Shown in pieces: positions 1-6,751 of a stretch of 7,748 bases of DNA. The DNA is from Cyanobacteria bacterium T3Sed10_344R1 (GTDB lineage Bacteria; Cyanobacteriota; Cyanobacteriia; Phormidesmidales; Phormidesmidaceae): assembly GCA_003566335.1 (NCBI GenBank), contig PXDR01000184.1, positions 1 to 7,748 of the forward strand, read 5' to 3'. Positions within the stretch are counted from its first letter, which is position 1. Each line of letters begins with the position of its first letter. The position numbers were made by a program, and so were the translations under genes. The notes under the pieces are model-generated. The model saw only the letters and a list, made by a program, of their open reading frames with translations. It was not told the origin of the DNA and made no database searches.

Positions 1-2
1 AG

Positions 3-518
3 GCAGCGTCTGAAGAAGGCGCAGAAGAGGGAGCCATTGTCGAAGCTGGCCCAGTTTCCCGCTGGTTGAGTGAGAATGGGTTCGATCACGACAGCCTAGA
101 GCGAGATCACTCCAATGTTGAGGTACTGCGGGTTCCCCCAGAGTTTTTGGTGCCGTTTTCAACCGCGCTCTATGCCTACGGCTTCAACTACCTCCAGTGC
201 CAAGGGGCTTATGACACCGGCCCCGGGGGCAACCTGGTCAGCTTCTATCACTTGACTAAAGTGAGCGACAACGCTGATAAGCCAGAGGAAGTTCGGATTA
301 AAGTCTTCTTGCCCCGAGAAAATCCTCGGCTGCCCTCGGTTTACTGGATCTGGAAAGCCGCAGACTGGCAGGAGCGAGAAAGCTACGACATGTACGGCAT
401 CATCTACGACGGGCACCCTAACCTGAAGCGGATTCTGATGCCGGAAGATTGGGTCGGCTTCCCGCTGCGGAAGGACTACGTTTCCCCCGACTTCTACGAA
501 CTGCAAGATGCTTATTAG
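3..518 (+). CDS. ndhJ: NAD(P)H-quinone oxidoreductase subunit J (5'-truncated by window edge)
   Basis: NdhJ is the cyanobacterial/chloroplast counterpart of the 30-kDa (NuoC) subunit of respiratory complex I. It sits in the peripheral arm of thylakoid NDH-1, which takes part in cyclic electron flow and respiration. The visible 171 residues end in the classic 30-kDa subunit signature at about residues 124-145: ERESYDMYG, then a conserved His and KRIL, followed by MPEDWVGFPLRKDY and the C-terminal PDFYELQDAY. A TTG at 66 could be read as a start, but the frame is open to the left edge and codes for a family-like segment just before it (IVEAGPVSRW). The real start is therefore outside the window and only a few residues should be missing. 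In cyanobacteria ndhJ normally follows ndhC and ndhK, which would lie to the left. The identification is firm; the 5' boundary is not visible. Confidence 0.96.
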   Translation, partial: AASEEGAEEGAIVEAGPVSRWLSENGFDHDSLERDHSNVEVLRVPPEFLVPFSTALYAYGFNYLQCQGAYDTGPGGNLVSFYHLTKVSDNADKPEEVRIKVFLPRENPRLPSVYWIWKAADWQERESYDMYGIIYDGHPNLKRILMPEDWVGFPLRKDYVSPDFYELQDAY

Positions 519-619
519 GCTGACCCAGCAATTGTGCGCTGGTACCCTGTTGAGACGATTGGGGTAAGTCGTTCAACTAGATCACCAGCGTTTGGGTTTA
601 GGCTTCAGCACTGGAGCGT

Positions 620-649
620 ATGAGCATGAATAAGGGCCGTGAAAGCTAA
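620..649 (+). other. Possible 9-codon micro-ORF ending in the terminator loop
   Basis: An ATG at 620 (or a second ATG at 626) opens a frame reading MSMNKGRES and stops at TAA 647-649. That stop is exactly the three-base loop of the hairpin at 635-661. GGAG at 613-616 is 3 bases from the first ATG and 9 bases from the second, so the second ATG has the better ribosome-binding spacing. The arrangement would suit a leader peptide whose translation interferes with the hairpin upstream of the DUF2252 gene. A frame this short is also expected by chance, and there is no evidence that it is translated. Confidence 0.2.
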
Positions 650-667
650 GCTTTCACGGCCTTTGTT
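632..667 (+). terminator. Rho-independent-type terminator after ndhJ
   Basis: A perfect 12-bp stem (GGCCGTGAAAGC at 635-646 with its complement at 650-661) closes a TAA loop. It is extended by A/T and G/T pairs from the flanking AAG and TTT. The + strand continues CTTTGTTG, a short T-rich tail. It lies 113 bp beyond the ndhJ stop and about 90 bp before the DUF2252 start, so it probably ends the ndh transcript. The near-symmetrical flanks mean it could work in both directions. Confidence 0.8.
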
Positions 668-754
668 GCATTCAGGGTGTTTTCCCTGCACCGTCCAGGA
701 CGACGATGGGGGGTAAGCTGAGGCGACAGTAGCCAATTTTCCGGGAGATCCGCG

Positions 755-2143
755 ATGAAAAGTGTTCAGGTGCCTGCCTATATCCATGCGCTGTATGGCA
801 AACATCTGTCCATTGAAGCCCGCCAGGCTGCTGGTAAAGCCCTGAGAAAGCAGGTGCCCCGGTCGGCTCATGGCGAATGGCAGCCCCCGAGCGATCGCAC
901 CGATCCCGTCACCCTACTCGAAATCTCTGACGAAGGACGCATCCCTGATCTGGTGCCGATCCGACACCATCGAATGCTGCAATCGGCCTTCTCCTTCTAT
1001 CGCGGTTCGGCTCTGACTATGGCCGCTGATCTGGCCCAGACCACCACCACCGACATTCAGGTTCAGGCTTGCGGCGATGCCCACCTGATGAACTTTGGCG
1101 GCTTTGCCTCTCCGGAGCGCACCCTGCTCTTTGACTTGAATGACTTTGACGAAACCCTGGCTGGCCCGTGGGAATGGGATGTCAAGCGGCTGGTGACCAG
1201 TATTTTGATTGCCGGAGAAGACTTGGGGTTAGGGGATGACGCCAGTGCCGCTGCCGCCCAGGCGACAGCAAAATCCTATCGCCTAGCCATCCGGGAATAC
1301 GGCAGTATGCGCGCGCTGGACGTGTGGTATTCCCAAATTCAGGCCAACACGCTGATTGATCATGCCCCAGACAAAACCACAGAAGATGCCTGGAAACGCA
1401 TGACCTCCCGCGCCCAGGGCCGAACCGGCGCAGATGCTTTTCTGAAGCTGACCGAAGAGGTGAATGGTCAGCGACGATTACTCGATCAACCGCCTCAGCT
1501 CAGCCATCCCCCTGAATCTGACGCCTACTTTGCCAAAGTCAAAACCCTCTATGACCAATACGTAGCCACATTGCGGGATGAGTACCAGGTGTTGCTGCAC
1601 CGCTACCGCCTGGTTGATGCGGCGATGAAGGTGGTGGGGGTAGGCAGTGTCGGCACCCATTGCGGGGTGGCCCTGCTGATGGCAGAGGATGACGATCCGC
1701 TGTTGCTGCAGTTCAAAGAAGCCCGACCGTCGGTGCTAGAACCTTACGTTGAGCATCGCCCTTACGCCCACCAAGGCCGACGGGTGGTGAATGGTCAGCG
1801 ACTAATGCAGGCAGCCAGCGACATTTTTCTCGGCTGGACTAGCGATAAGGCGGGGCAAGATTTTTATTTCCGCCAACTTTGGGATATGAAAACATCGGTG
1901 CGGCTGAAGGGGCTATCCGCTAAAGGGCTGACGGCCTACGGTGATATTTGCAGTCGGGCCTTGGCTCGGGCTCACGCTTGCTCTGGTGATCCGGTGATGA
2001 TTGGCGGTTATCTCGGATCGGGGACTGGGTTTGATCGAGCCGTGACGAAATTTGCCCAAGCCTATACTCAGCAAGTTAAAGAAGACTATGAGGCAATGAT
2101 GGCAGCCGTGAAGGCAGGCCGGATTGAGGTAAAGCCAGGTTGA
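755..2143 (+). CDS. DUF2252 family protein, kinase-like motifs in permuted order
   Basis: This 462-residue protein matches the DUF2252 family as I know it. The ATG is preceded by GGGAG (743-747) seven bases upstream, which supports the start. Visible blocks in order are FYRGS (81-85); CGDAHLMNFG (106-115); FDLNDFDE (126-133); PWEWDVKRL (138-146); VVGVGSVGTHC (293-303); LLLQFKEA (316-323, Lys321); RQLWDMK (373-379); and ARAHACSGDP (404-413). GDxHxxN followed by DxND resembles the catalytic loop and metal-binding Asp of aminoglycoside-phosphotransferase-like kinases. The Gly-rich GVGSVGT followed by a lysine strand resembles an ATP-binding lobe. Here the presumed ATP lobe comes after the catalytic motifs, which would be a circular permutation. 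There is no signal peptide or membrane segment, so it is probably cytoplasmic. Substrate and role are unknown. It is separated from ndhJ by a terminator and converges with the next gene, so it is probably transcribed alone. Family assignment is confident; the kinase reading is inference. Confidence 0.9.
   Translation: MKSVQVPAYIHALYGKHLSIEARQAAGKALRKQVPRSAHGEWQPPSDRTDPVTLLEISDEGRIPDLVPIRHHRMLQSAFSFYRGSALTMAADLAQTTTTDIQVQACGDAHLMNFGGFASPERTLLFDLNDFDETLAGPWEWDVKRLVTSILIAGEDLGLGDDASAAAAQATAKSYRLAIREYGSMRALDVWYSQIQANTLIDHAPDKTTEDAWKRMTSRAQGRTGADAFLKLTEEVNGQRRLLDQPPQLSHPPESDAYFAKVKTLYDQYVATLRDEYQVLLHRYRLVDAAMKVVGVGSVGTHCGVALLMAEDDDPLLLQFKEARPSVLEPYVEHRPYAHQGRRVVNGQRLMQAASDIFLGWTSDKAGQDFYFRQLWDMKTSVRLKGLSAKGLTAYGDICSRALARAHACSGDPVMIGGYLGSGTGFDRAVTKFAQAYTQQVKEDYEAMMAAVKAGRIEVKPG
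891..898. repeat. HIP1 octamer GCGATCGC
   Basis: Exact copy of the highly iterated palindrome of cyanobacterial genomes, inside the DUF2252 coding region. It serves here mainly as a taxonomic marker. Confidence 0.9.
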
Positions 2144-2155
2144 GTCAAAACTCAA
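2140..2155. terminator. Small hairpin between convergent genes
   Basis: TTGAGT (2140-2145) and ACTCAA (2150-2155) can form a 6-bp stem with a CAAA loop. It overlaps the DUF2252 stop codon and lies between the two convergent stops. It is AT-rich and has no clear T tract on either side, so it is at best a weak shared terminator. Confidence 0.25.
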
Positions 2156-2159
2156 AGGG

Positions 2160-3971
2160 CTACCGAGACTGGCTGCGGGCCGGTGGAAGGCGGTGACGAT
2201 CCGGGGGCGTGGGTTTGGGCTTGAGCCAGAACAGCACAGTGGTGAGGCCGCCGGTCAGCAGCAACCCCACGCCGAAAATGCGGCGAGCGGTGCGGCGGGC
2301 CGGTTGGAACACTGCCGTTTGATCAATCTCAATGAGCAGCCCTAGATCTAGCCCCGGTAGCCAGCGATAGTCGGCCAAAACCGGCAGCCGATCGTAGTTG
2401 AGGTACGATCCTTGGCCGGAATTTTGCGCCAGGACTCGGCGGATGCCTTGACTCTGGAGGTCTGGCAAGACAGGAGAAAAAGAGGCGTCTTCGTCTTCGT
2501 CAGCCGTCGGCTCAGCCGTTGCACCAGCGGTCGTTTCCGGCGAGGCGTCAGGAGTCTCGGTCTGTTGGGGCAGGGTGACCCAGCGGGGAAGGTCGCGGGG
2601 GGACGAGCCCACTAGGTAGGCTTGGCTGACGGTGCGGGGTAGGGCTGGGCTCTGGCCCAACTGCGCTGCGAGGGGGGCAAGGTCAATATCGGCAGCCAGC
2701 AGCCCGAGACGTTGCCCATCATCATCGACGATCGGCGCAATCAGGGTGACCCGAGATTCGATCGTCGGCCCATAGAGTTGGGCAAAGGTGACCACGATCG
2801 GATCGTCAGGGGCAAGCTGAAGATGGGTGAGGATATGGGGTGGCGGTAGTTGGTCATCCCACTGGGGGTCGGTGGCGTAGATTAGATTGCCGTTGGGGGC
2901 AATCAAGCTAAGCCTAGACTCAGCCTGGGTTAGGGGCAGATTGGCTAGTAGGGTGCTGAGGTTGGCGTAGGCGGCCTGGTATTCCAGGGTGTTGGGATTG
3001 GTTTGAGACAGCAGCTCGGAGAGTTCTGGGGACTGGCCAATCCGCTGGGCCGCGCCAGCCGTTGCCTGCTGCTGTTGGCGGAACCACTGGCTGATTTGGC
3101 GCTGTTGAAGGTGACCACTGCGGTTGAGCTGGTGCAGCATGGGCTCGATCAGTCGTTGCCGTAAAGAGACGTAGCTGATGAAGGCACTGAGGCTAACGGC
3201 TGTGAGGGCAACTAGGGGAAAGAGATCAATCGCGGTGGTGAGTGTCCGGGGGGCAGTGGTGGGGCGGCGGAGTCCCCATCTGGCTGTTCGGGGTAACCGA
3301 GGTGGGCGGGGGACTCGGGGAGGGCGAGTCGAGGCAGTGGGAGGCTGTCGGGTAGCGCGACGACGTTTTAGGTAGGCTAGGCTGCCCCCGGCAAGGGGAA
3401 CTAGGGGCATCAGCCACAGCCACAGGGCCGGGGGTATGGCGTCGGCAGGGTTGACCCGCAGGGGATCAATCTCGACTTCTTCGGTTATGGGGGTGCTGGG
3501 AATTGTGAATATGGGCTCAGGGGGTGCGATCGCAGCCTCTAATGCCGCCCAGGTTTGACTGCCGACAATGCCATCATCGGGCAGGTCATTGGCTCGCTGA
3601 AAGGCGATGACGCTGGCCTCGGTTTGGGGGCCAAAGTTGCCGTTGGGCTCTGCTTCAAACAAGTCAATGGCCTGGAGTTTTTCCTGTAGCCTGACCACGG
3701 CTGCCCCGCTGCTGCCCGGTCGTAGGGTGGGGCGTTCTGCGGCTGACTCTTCTGAACTATCTTCTGACGAGGTTTCTAAAAATCCTGGGGCAGGGTCGCT
3801 CTGGGCTTGGGCTTGGTGTGAGGGGCTAGGGGACAGGGTTGGCCCCAACACCGTGCCGATAGAGCTAAGGGTCAACGATAAGAGTGCGAACTGACCAGTC
3901 AGCGCTTGCGCTATCGCACTCTTATCTTTCCAACTGTGTTTCCAGCGTTTCCCGTAAATTACCCGTACCAT
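2160..3971 (-). CDS. Envelope protein: peptidoglycan-binding domain plus Cache-like sensor domain, no output domain
   Basis: The 603-residue reading (from ATG at 3971) has these parts. Residues 1-55 are a long basic then hydrophobic signal-like region ending near SHQAQAQ. Residues 82-150 are a PG_binding_1 domain (LRPGSSGAAVVRLQEKL, FGPQTEASVIAFQ, DGIVGSQTW). Residues 181-201 are a membrane segment, followed by a very basic Arg/Pro-rich stretch at 202-243. Residues 249-270 are another membrane segment. Residues about 271-560 look like a double-Cache extracytoplasmic sensor domain (LIAPNGNLIYATDP; a later LPVLADYRWLP and LLIEIDQTAVF), interrupted by an acidic Thr/Ala-rich insert near 470-500. 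A last membrane segment lies at 565-583, and the protein ends 20 residues later. Cache domains normally feed HAMP, kinase, cyclase or chemotaxis domains; none is present here. A TTG at 4031 in the same frame would add 20 residues but overlaps the AEC gene by 14 bp. The ATG follows that gene by 46 bp and has GGTGGG a few bases upstream, so I prefer it. Codons 16-32 derive from a structured repeat. Domain calls are by eye, and the Cache assignment is the less certain of the two. Confidence 0.75.
   Translation of the reverse strand: MVRVIYGKRWKHSWKDKSAIAQALTGQFALLSLTLSSIGTVLGPTLSPSPSHQAQAQSDPAPGFLETSSEDSSEESAAERPTLRPGSSGAAVVRLQEKLQAIDLFEAEPNGNFGPQTEASVIAFQRANDLPDDGIVGSQTWAALEAAIAPPEPIFTIPSTPITEEVEIDPLRVNPADAIPPALWLWLMPLVPLAGGSLAYLKRRRATRQPPTASTRPPRVPRPPRLPRTARWGLRRPTTAPRTLTTAIDLFPLVALTAVSLSAFISYVSLRQRLIEPMLHQLNRSGHLQQRQISQWFRQQQQATAGAAQRIGQSPELSELLSQTNPNTLEYQAAYANLSTLLANLPLTQAESRLSLIAPNGNLIYATDPQWDDQLPPPHILTHLQLAPDDPIVVTFAQLYGPTIESRVTLIAPIVDDDGQRLGLLAADIDLAPLAAQLGQSPALPRTVSQAYLVGSSPRDLPRWVTLPQQTETPDASPETTAGATAEPTADEDEDASFSPVLPDLQSQGIRRVLAQNSGQGSYLNYDRLPVLADYRWLPGLDLGLLIEIDQTAVFQPARRTARRIFGVGLLLTGGLTTVLFWLKPKPTPPDRHRLPPARSQSR
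3536..3543. repeat. HIP1 octamer GCGATCGC
   Basis: Exact HIP1 copy, inside the peptidoglycan-binding/Cache-like gene just downstream of the PG_binding domain codons. Confidence 0.9.
3877..3926 (-). repeat. Structured palindromic repeat, copy 1 (in coding sequence)
   Basis: The ends form a perfect 13-bp inverted repeat (GATAAGAGTGCGA at 3877-3889 with its complement at 3914-3926). Inside lie two smaller inverted repeats, CTGAC/GTCAG (3891-3902) and AGCGC/GCGCT (3901-3912), so the single strand could fold into a three-way, cloverleaf-like shape. The two inner hairpins share two bases, so they cannot both form at full length. A second copy lies at 6752-6793 in the opposite orientation. Over the shared 35-bp core (3884-3918 here) 33 bases are identical. 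This copy is read in frame as residues 16-32 of the minus-strand envelope protein. No transposase is visible nearby; its size and symmetry recall REP-like or palindromic mobile elements. Confidence 0.75.
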
Positions 3972-4017
3972 CGACCCACCGTTTCTGTGCGTTAAATATC
4001 CTGGACAGAATCTGCGC

Positions 4018-5004
4018 TTACCAAGTGGCAAAGCCCCAGATCCAGAGCGGTAAAGTTACCAGCAGCAGTAAAGAGCTTAGCCCCACCGCCGTCACCGCCA
4101 AATCTCGATCGAGCTGGTAGGTTTCTGACAGCACCAGGGTGGCGAAGGCGCAGGGCATCCCGGATTGCAGCACTAGCACCAGCCGCACCGGCCCTTCAAT
4201 TCCCACTGCGGTTAGGCCCATGCCAATCACCAGGGGCACCAGCACCATCTTAATCGCCACCGCCATGACTGCTGACTGCACATGGCCCCAAGATCGTAAT
4301 TGCTGTAGCCGCATCCCCATCATCACTAGGGCTAGCATGATAATCACCCAGGCCAAGCCGCTCAGTGCCAACTCTACGGGGGGCACCAGGGGCACAGGCC
4401 GCAATAACAGCCCCACCCCGACCGCCAAAATGGTGGGATTTTTCAGCAGAATCAACGCACTTTTTTTCAGGGTGCGGCCTTGGCTCGGGCGATCAACACT
4501 GGCTCGCTCTGCCAGCAAGACCCCGAGTCCATAGGCTCCGAACAGGGTGCCTAGCACGTCATAAAACAAGGCCCAGCCAAAATAATCAGGCCCAAGCTGA
4601 GGCAGCAGCAGCACAATGGGAAACCCCAAATAGCCCGTATTGCCCAGCATGGCAGCCAGGGAAAACGTCCCCTGACTGGGGCGTGTCCACCCCTGTTTGT
4701 AGGGCTGAATCCATAAACGGCTGCACAGCAGAGCCAGCAAAATCGCCACCCAAGCCACCACCGGGGCCAGCCAGACGGTTTGGGACAGATCAGCTTGCCG
4801 CAAAAAAATGACGATGCTGAGGGGTACCCCAACAAAGAATAGAAACTTACCTAGATAGGTCGGGACTAGCTGGTTCCAGGGTCGCAAAGACCACTGCTTG
4901 ACCCAGGGTTGGGCCAGCCCAGCACTGAGGGCAAATCCCAGCAGCACCGCCGCCCCAATCGGCAAATAGAGCCGCAGTAAAAACAGCAGCGAGGTGATCC
5001 CCAT
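4018..5004 (-). CDS. AEC family transporter (auxin efflux carrier / malate permease type)
   Basis: This 328-residue, very hydrophobic protein has about ten predicted membrane segments (roughly 7-25, 52-70, 76-97, 113-135, 142-163, 188-203, 212-232, 243-262, 271-290 and 302-326). Recognisable family blocks are GNTGYLGFP (121-129), LLKNPTILAVGVGLLL (186-201), LALVMMGMRL (224-233) and a C-terminal LQSGMPCAFATLVLSE (279-294). These fit the Membrane_trans/AEC family, which in bacteria moves organic anions or related small molecules across the inner membrane; the substrate cannot be read from sequence. Length is normal for the family and the protein appears intact. The ATG has GGAGAG eight bases upstream (5013-5018). 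It follows the nitroreductase gene by 56 bp on the same strand and precedes the peptidoglycan-binding gene by 46 bp, so co-transcription is likely. Confidence 0.9.
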   Translation of the reverse strand: MGITSLLFLLRLYLPIGAAVLLGFALSAGLAQPWVKQWSLRPWNQLVPTYLGKFLFFVGVPLSIVIFLRQADLSQTVWLAPVVAWVAILLALLCSRLWIQPYKQGWTRPSQGTFSLAAMLGNTGYLGFPIVLLLPQLGPDYFGWALFYDVLGTLFGAYGLGVLLAERASVDRPSQGRTLKKSALILLKNPTILAVGVGLLLRPVPLVPPVELALSGLAWVIIMLALVMMGMRLQQLRSWGHVQSAVMAVAIKMVLVPLVIGMGLTAVGIEGPVRLVLVLQSGMPCAFATLVLSETYQLDRDLAVTAVGLSSLLLLVTLPLWIWGFATW

Positions 5005-5060
5005 GGACTTAGCTCTCCAGTATTCCTATCACCCTACCAGAGCGGTTTGCTGAATTGGCC

Positions 5061-6617
5061 TCAAGCCCCACGGGCCGGACGTCCCAAGGTGGTGATATAG
5101 AGGACGGCTTGGCTAGGGGGAATACCCAGCACTTCGTTGACTTGGTCGTCAAAAAAGCCCGCAATGCCGCTGACCCCGACTTCAATTCGGGTGGCGGCGA
5201 GGTTGAGGCGCTGGCCCAAATGCCCGGCATCCATGTGGAGATAGCGATAGGCCCGGTCGCCATAGTGGTTGATGGCCCGATTTAAGTCGGCGGTGTGAAA
5301 GACGAGGGCTGCTGCATCCCGGCCTAGGTCTTGGCCTAGGCAAAGATAGTGCAGCTGTTTCCGAAAGGCTTTGAAGCGAATCTGGCGCAGCTCTTGCTTG
5401 GCCGGAGCATAGTGGTAGCATCCGGCTTCGAGTCCGGGGACGGCGGACACGGCCACAAAGGTTTGAATCAAGCTGAGGTCAAAGTAGTCGGGGCAGCCAT
5501 CGAGACCTTGTTCGACATAGTGGTGGGGCTGATAGGTGAAGTCGAGTAAAGCCGTGAGTTCTCCCAGGGTGAGGGGTGCGCCGGTATAGCGACGGGTGGA
5601 GCGGCGTTTGAGAATGGTGTCTTCTAGGCGCTGCAGCCCTTCGCCCCAGGGAATGGGGCCGGTAGCGGTGGAAACCTTGCTGCCAAAGCTGAAGCGGTAG
5701 GACTCTACGGTGGGGCTGGTGTAAGGGGAGTCAGGTCGAGGTTGAAGCTGGGCCTGGCGTAGCAGGTAGTCGGTTTCGGGGGGAATGGCGCTGGCTTGGT
5801 GCAGGGAAGACAGCAGGCCATCTGCGGGTTGGCTGGGAAAGTCGGTGCAGGTGGGGCTGGGCAGGGCGGTGCAGGTGTGGGGCAGGTTCTGGTCGATTTC
5901 TAACAGGTCGGCTAGGGCTGCGATCGCAATTCCCCCTTCTTGAGCCGGATCTAAATACAGCAGTTGATTCACGGTTTGGTCAGCAAAGCCCCCAATCAGA
6001 TGGGGACGGTAATCACTCAGGGCACTGGCTAAGGCCACATTGCCTAGCAGATGGCCGCTGTCGAGCAACACCCGACGATAGGCCCGATCTTCATAACGCC
6101 AGACCGAGCGGCCAAAGACTGCCGTTACCACGAGGGCAAGCTGGGTTTTTTCTAGGGCCGGGTGCCAAAAGCAGGCTGCCTGTAGCTTTTGCCAAACATG
6201 GTCTTCCCAAACCCGCAGCAAGCCGTGGCTGCGGGCCTGGTAGTTATACAGCCCGGCCCCCAGGCGAGAGGTGCCCCGAGAAATGAGATAAATCTCGGCA
6301 GGATATAGCCCCCCTGCCGAGGGTGCTGCCCGCAGATACAGGGCTTCTCCGTTGCCAGCTGGCACTCGGGCGGTGAGCCCATAGCTGTTAATCAGCAAGC
6401 GGGACAGCCGCTGCCACCACACCGACTCAGCGGTTTGGGGCTGGGGTTGGGACTGGAGATAGGGCTGAAGGTCAATGACCGTGCCCAGGGGATAGTCTTT
6501 GTAGGGGCGAGGCTGGGCGGCCCAGTCGAGCTGTCGCTGTTGACTGGCCAGGGTTTTGGGATCGTACTTGGTACGCTGGTGGTAGTGCTGAGCTAGGGAA
6601 ACGGCAGACTGGGACAT
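5061..6617 (-). CDS. Two-domain nitroreductase family protein (SagB-like)
   Basis: This 518-residue protein contains two nitroreductase-fold halves joined by a Pro/Ser/Thr-rich linker (about 245-330). The halves show matching motifs. AAPSAGGLYPAEIYL (97-111), RAYRRVLLDSGHLLGN (178-193) and DQTVNQLL (213-220) occur in the first. RRSTRRY (338-344), GCYHY (399-403), RAYRYLHMDAGHLGQ (455-469), DDQVNEVLGIP (490-500) and VLYITTLGRP (505-514) occur in the second. The repeated RAYR...D(S/A)GHL and DQ.VN blocks show an internal duplication. RRSTRRY is the usual FMN-contacting motif and is seen only in the second half. Nitroreductase-fold enzymes use FMN; SagB/McbC relatives oxidise azolines to azoles in peptide natural products, but many cyanobacterial stand-alone copies have no known substrate. 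No precursor peptide or cyclodehydratase gene is visible here. A GTG at 6635 would add six residues; ATG 6617 gives the MSQSAVSLAQHYHQRTKYDP beginning that I recall for the family. Neither start has a clear ribosome-binding site. Confidence 0.87.
   Translation of the reverse strand: MSQSAVSLAQHYHQRTKYDPKTLASQQRQLDWAAQPRPYKDYPLGTVIDLQPYLQSQPQPQTAESVWWQRLSRLLINSYGLTARVPAGNGEALYLRAAPSAGGLYPAEIYLISRGTSRLGAGLYNYQARSHGLLRVWEDHVWQKLQAACFWHPALEKTQLALVVTAVFGRSVWRYEDRAYRRVLLDSGHLLGNVALASALSDYRPHLIGGFADQTVNQLLYLDPAQEGGIAIAALADLLEIDQNLPHTCTALPSPTCTDFPSQPADGLLSSLHQASAIPPETDYLLRQAQLQPRPDSPYTSPTVESYRFSFGSKVSTATGPIPWGEGLQRLEDTILKRRSTRRYTGAPLTLGELTALLDFTYQPHHYVEQGLDGCPDYFDLSLIQTFVAVSAVPGLEAGCYHYAPAKQELRQIRFKAFRKQLHYLCLGQDLGRDAAALVFHTADLNRAINHYGDRAYRYLHMDAGHLGQRLNLAATRIEVGVSGIAGFFDDQVNEVLGIPPSQAVLYITTLGRPARGA
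5920..5927. repeat. HIP1 octamer GCGATCGC
   Basis: Exact HIP1 copy inside the nitroreductase gene, in codons near the end of its first domain. Confidence 0.9.
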
Positions 6618-6691
6618 ATGCCAAGGTGCAAACACCGTTGTCGGTGCGGATAGTCAGCAAGGGAGTTATGGATGGCTCCCATCAGGAGAAA

Positions 6692-6734
6692 ACAGAAGCG
6701 TCAAACAGAAGCGTCAAACAGAAGCGTTAAACAG
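6692..6734. repeat. 13-bp tandem repeat, three copies
   Basis: ACAGAAGCGTCAA occurs at 6692-6704 and 6705-6717 exactly and at 6718-6730 with one change (C to T), followed by a partial ACAG at 6731. It lies 75 to 117 bp upstream of the nitroreductase start. On the minus strand the first two copies read TTGACGCTTCTGT, so each offers a TTGACG resembling a -35 box. It may bind a regulator or simply be slippage-prone sequence. Confidence 0.85.
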
Positions 6735-6751
6735 CGCGACAGATGAAGGGC

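Noticed and set aside
66..68. TTG as the start of ndhJ
   Set aside because: The upstream codons in the same frame encode family-like residues (IVEAGPVSRW), so the gene begins outside the window.
159..506. Minus-strand frame opposite ndhJ
   Set aside because: The plus strand encodes an unmistakable NdhJ; the antisense product has no family features.
3972..4031. TTG start at 4031 for the peptidoglycan-binding protein
   Set aside because: It would overlap the AEC gene and add 20 residues unlike a signal peptide; the ATG at 3971 is the simpler choice. It is kept as an alternative.
4139..4811. Plus-strand open frames opposite the AEC transporter gene
   Set aside because: They are Pro/Thr/Ser-rich mirror frames of a clear ten-helix membrane protein gene and have no recognisable domains.
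5321..5341. Direct repeat GGCCTAGG twice within the nitroreductase gene
   Set aside because: It reflects the codons of the peptide LGQDLG and needs no other explanation.
6633..6646. CACCG/CGGTG hairpin near the nitroreductase start
   Set aside because: A 5-bp stem with a 4-base loop is common by chance in GC-rich DNA, and nothing else supports a regulatory role.
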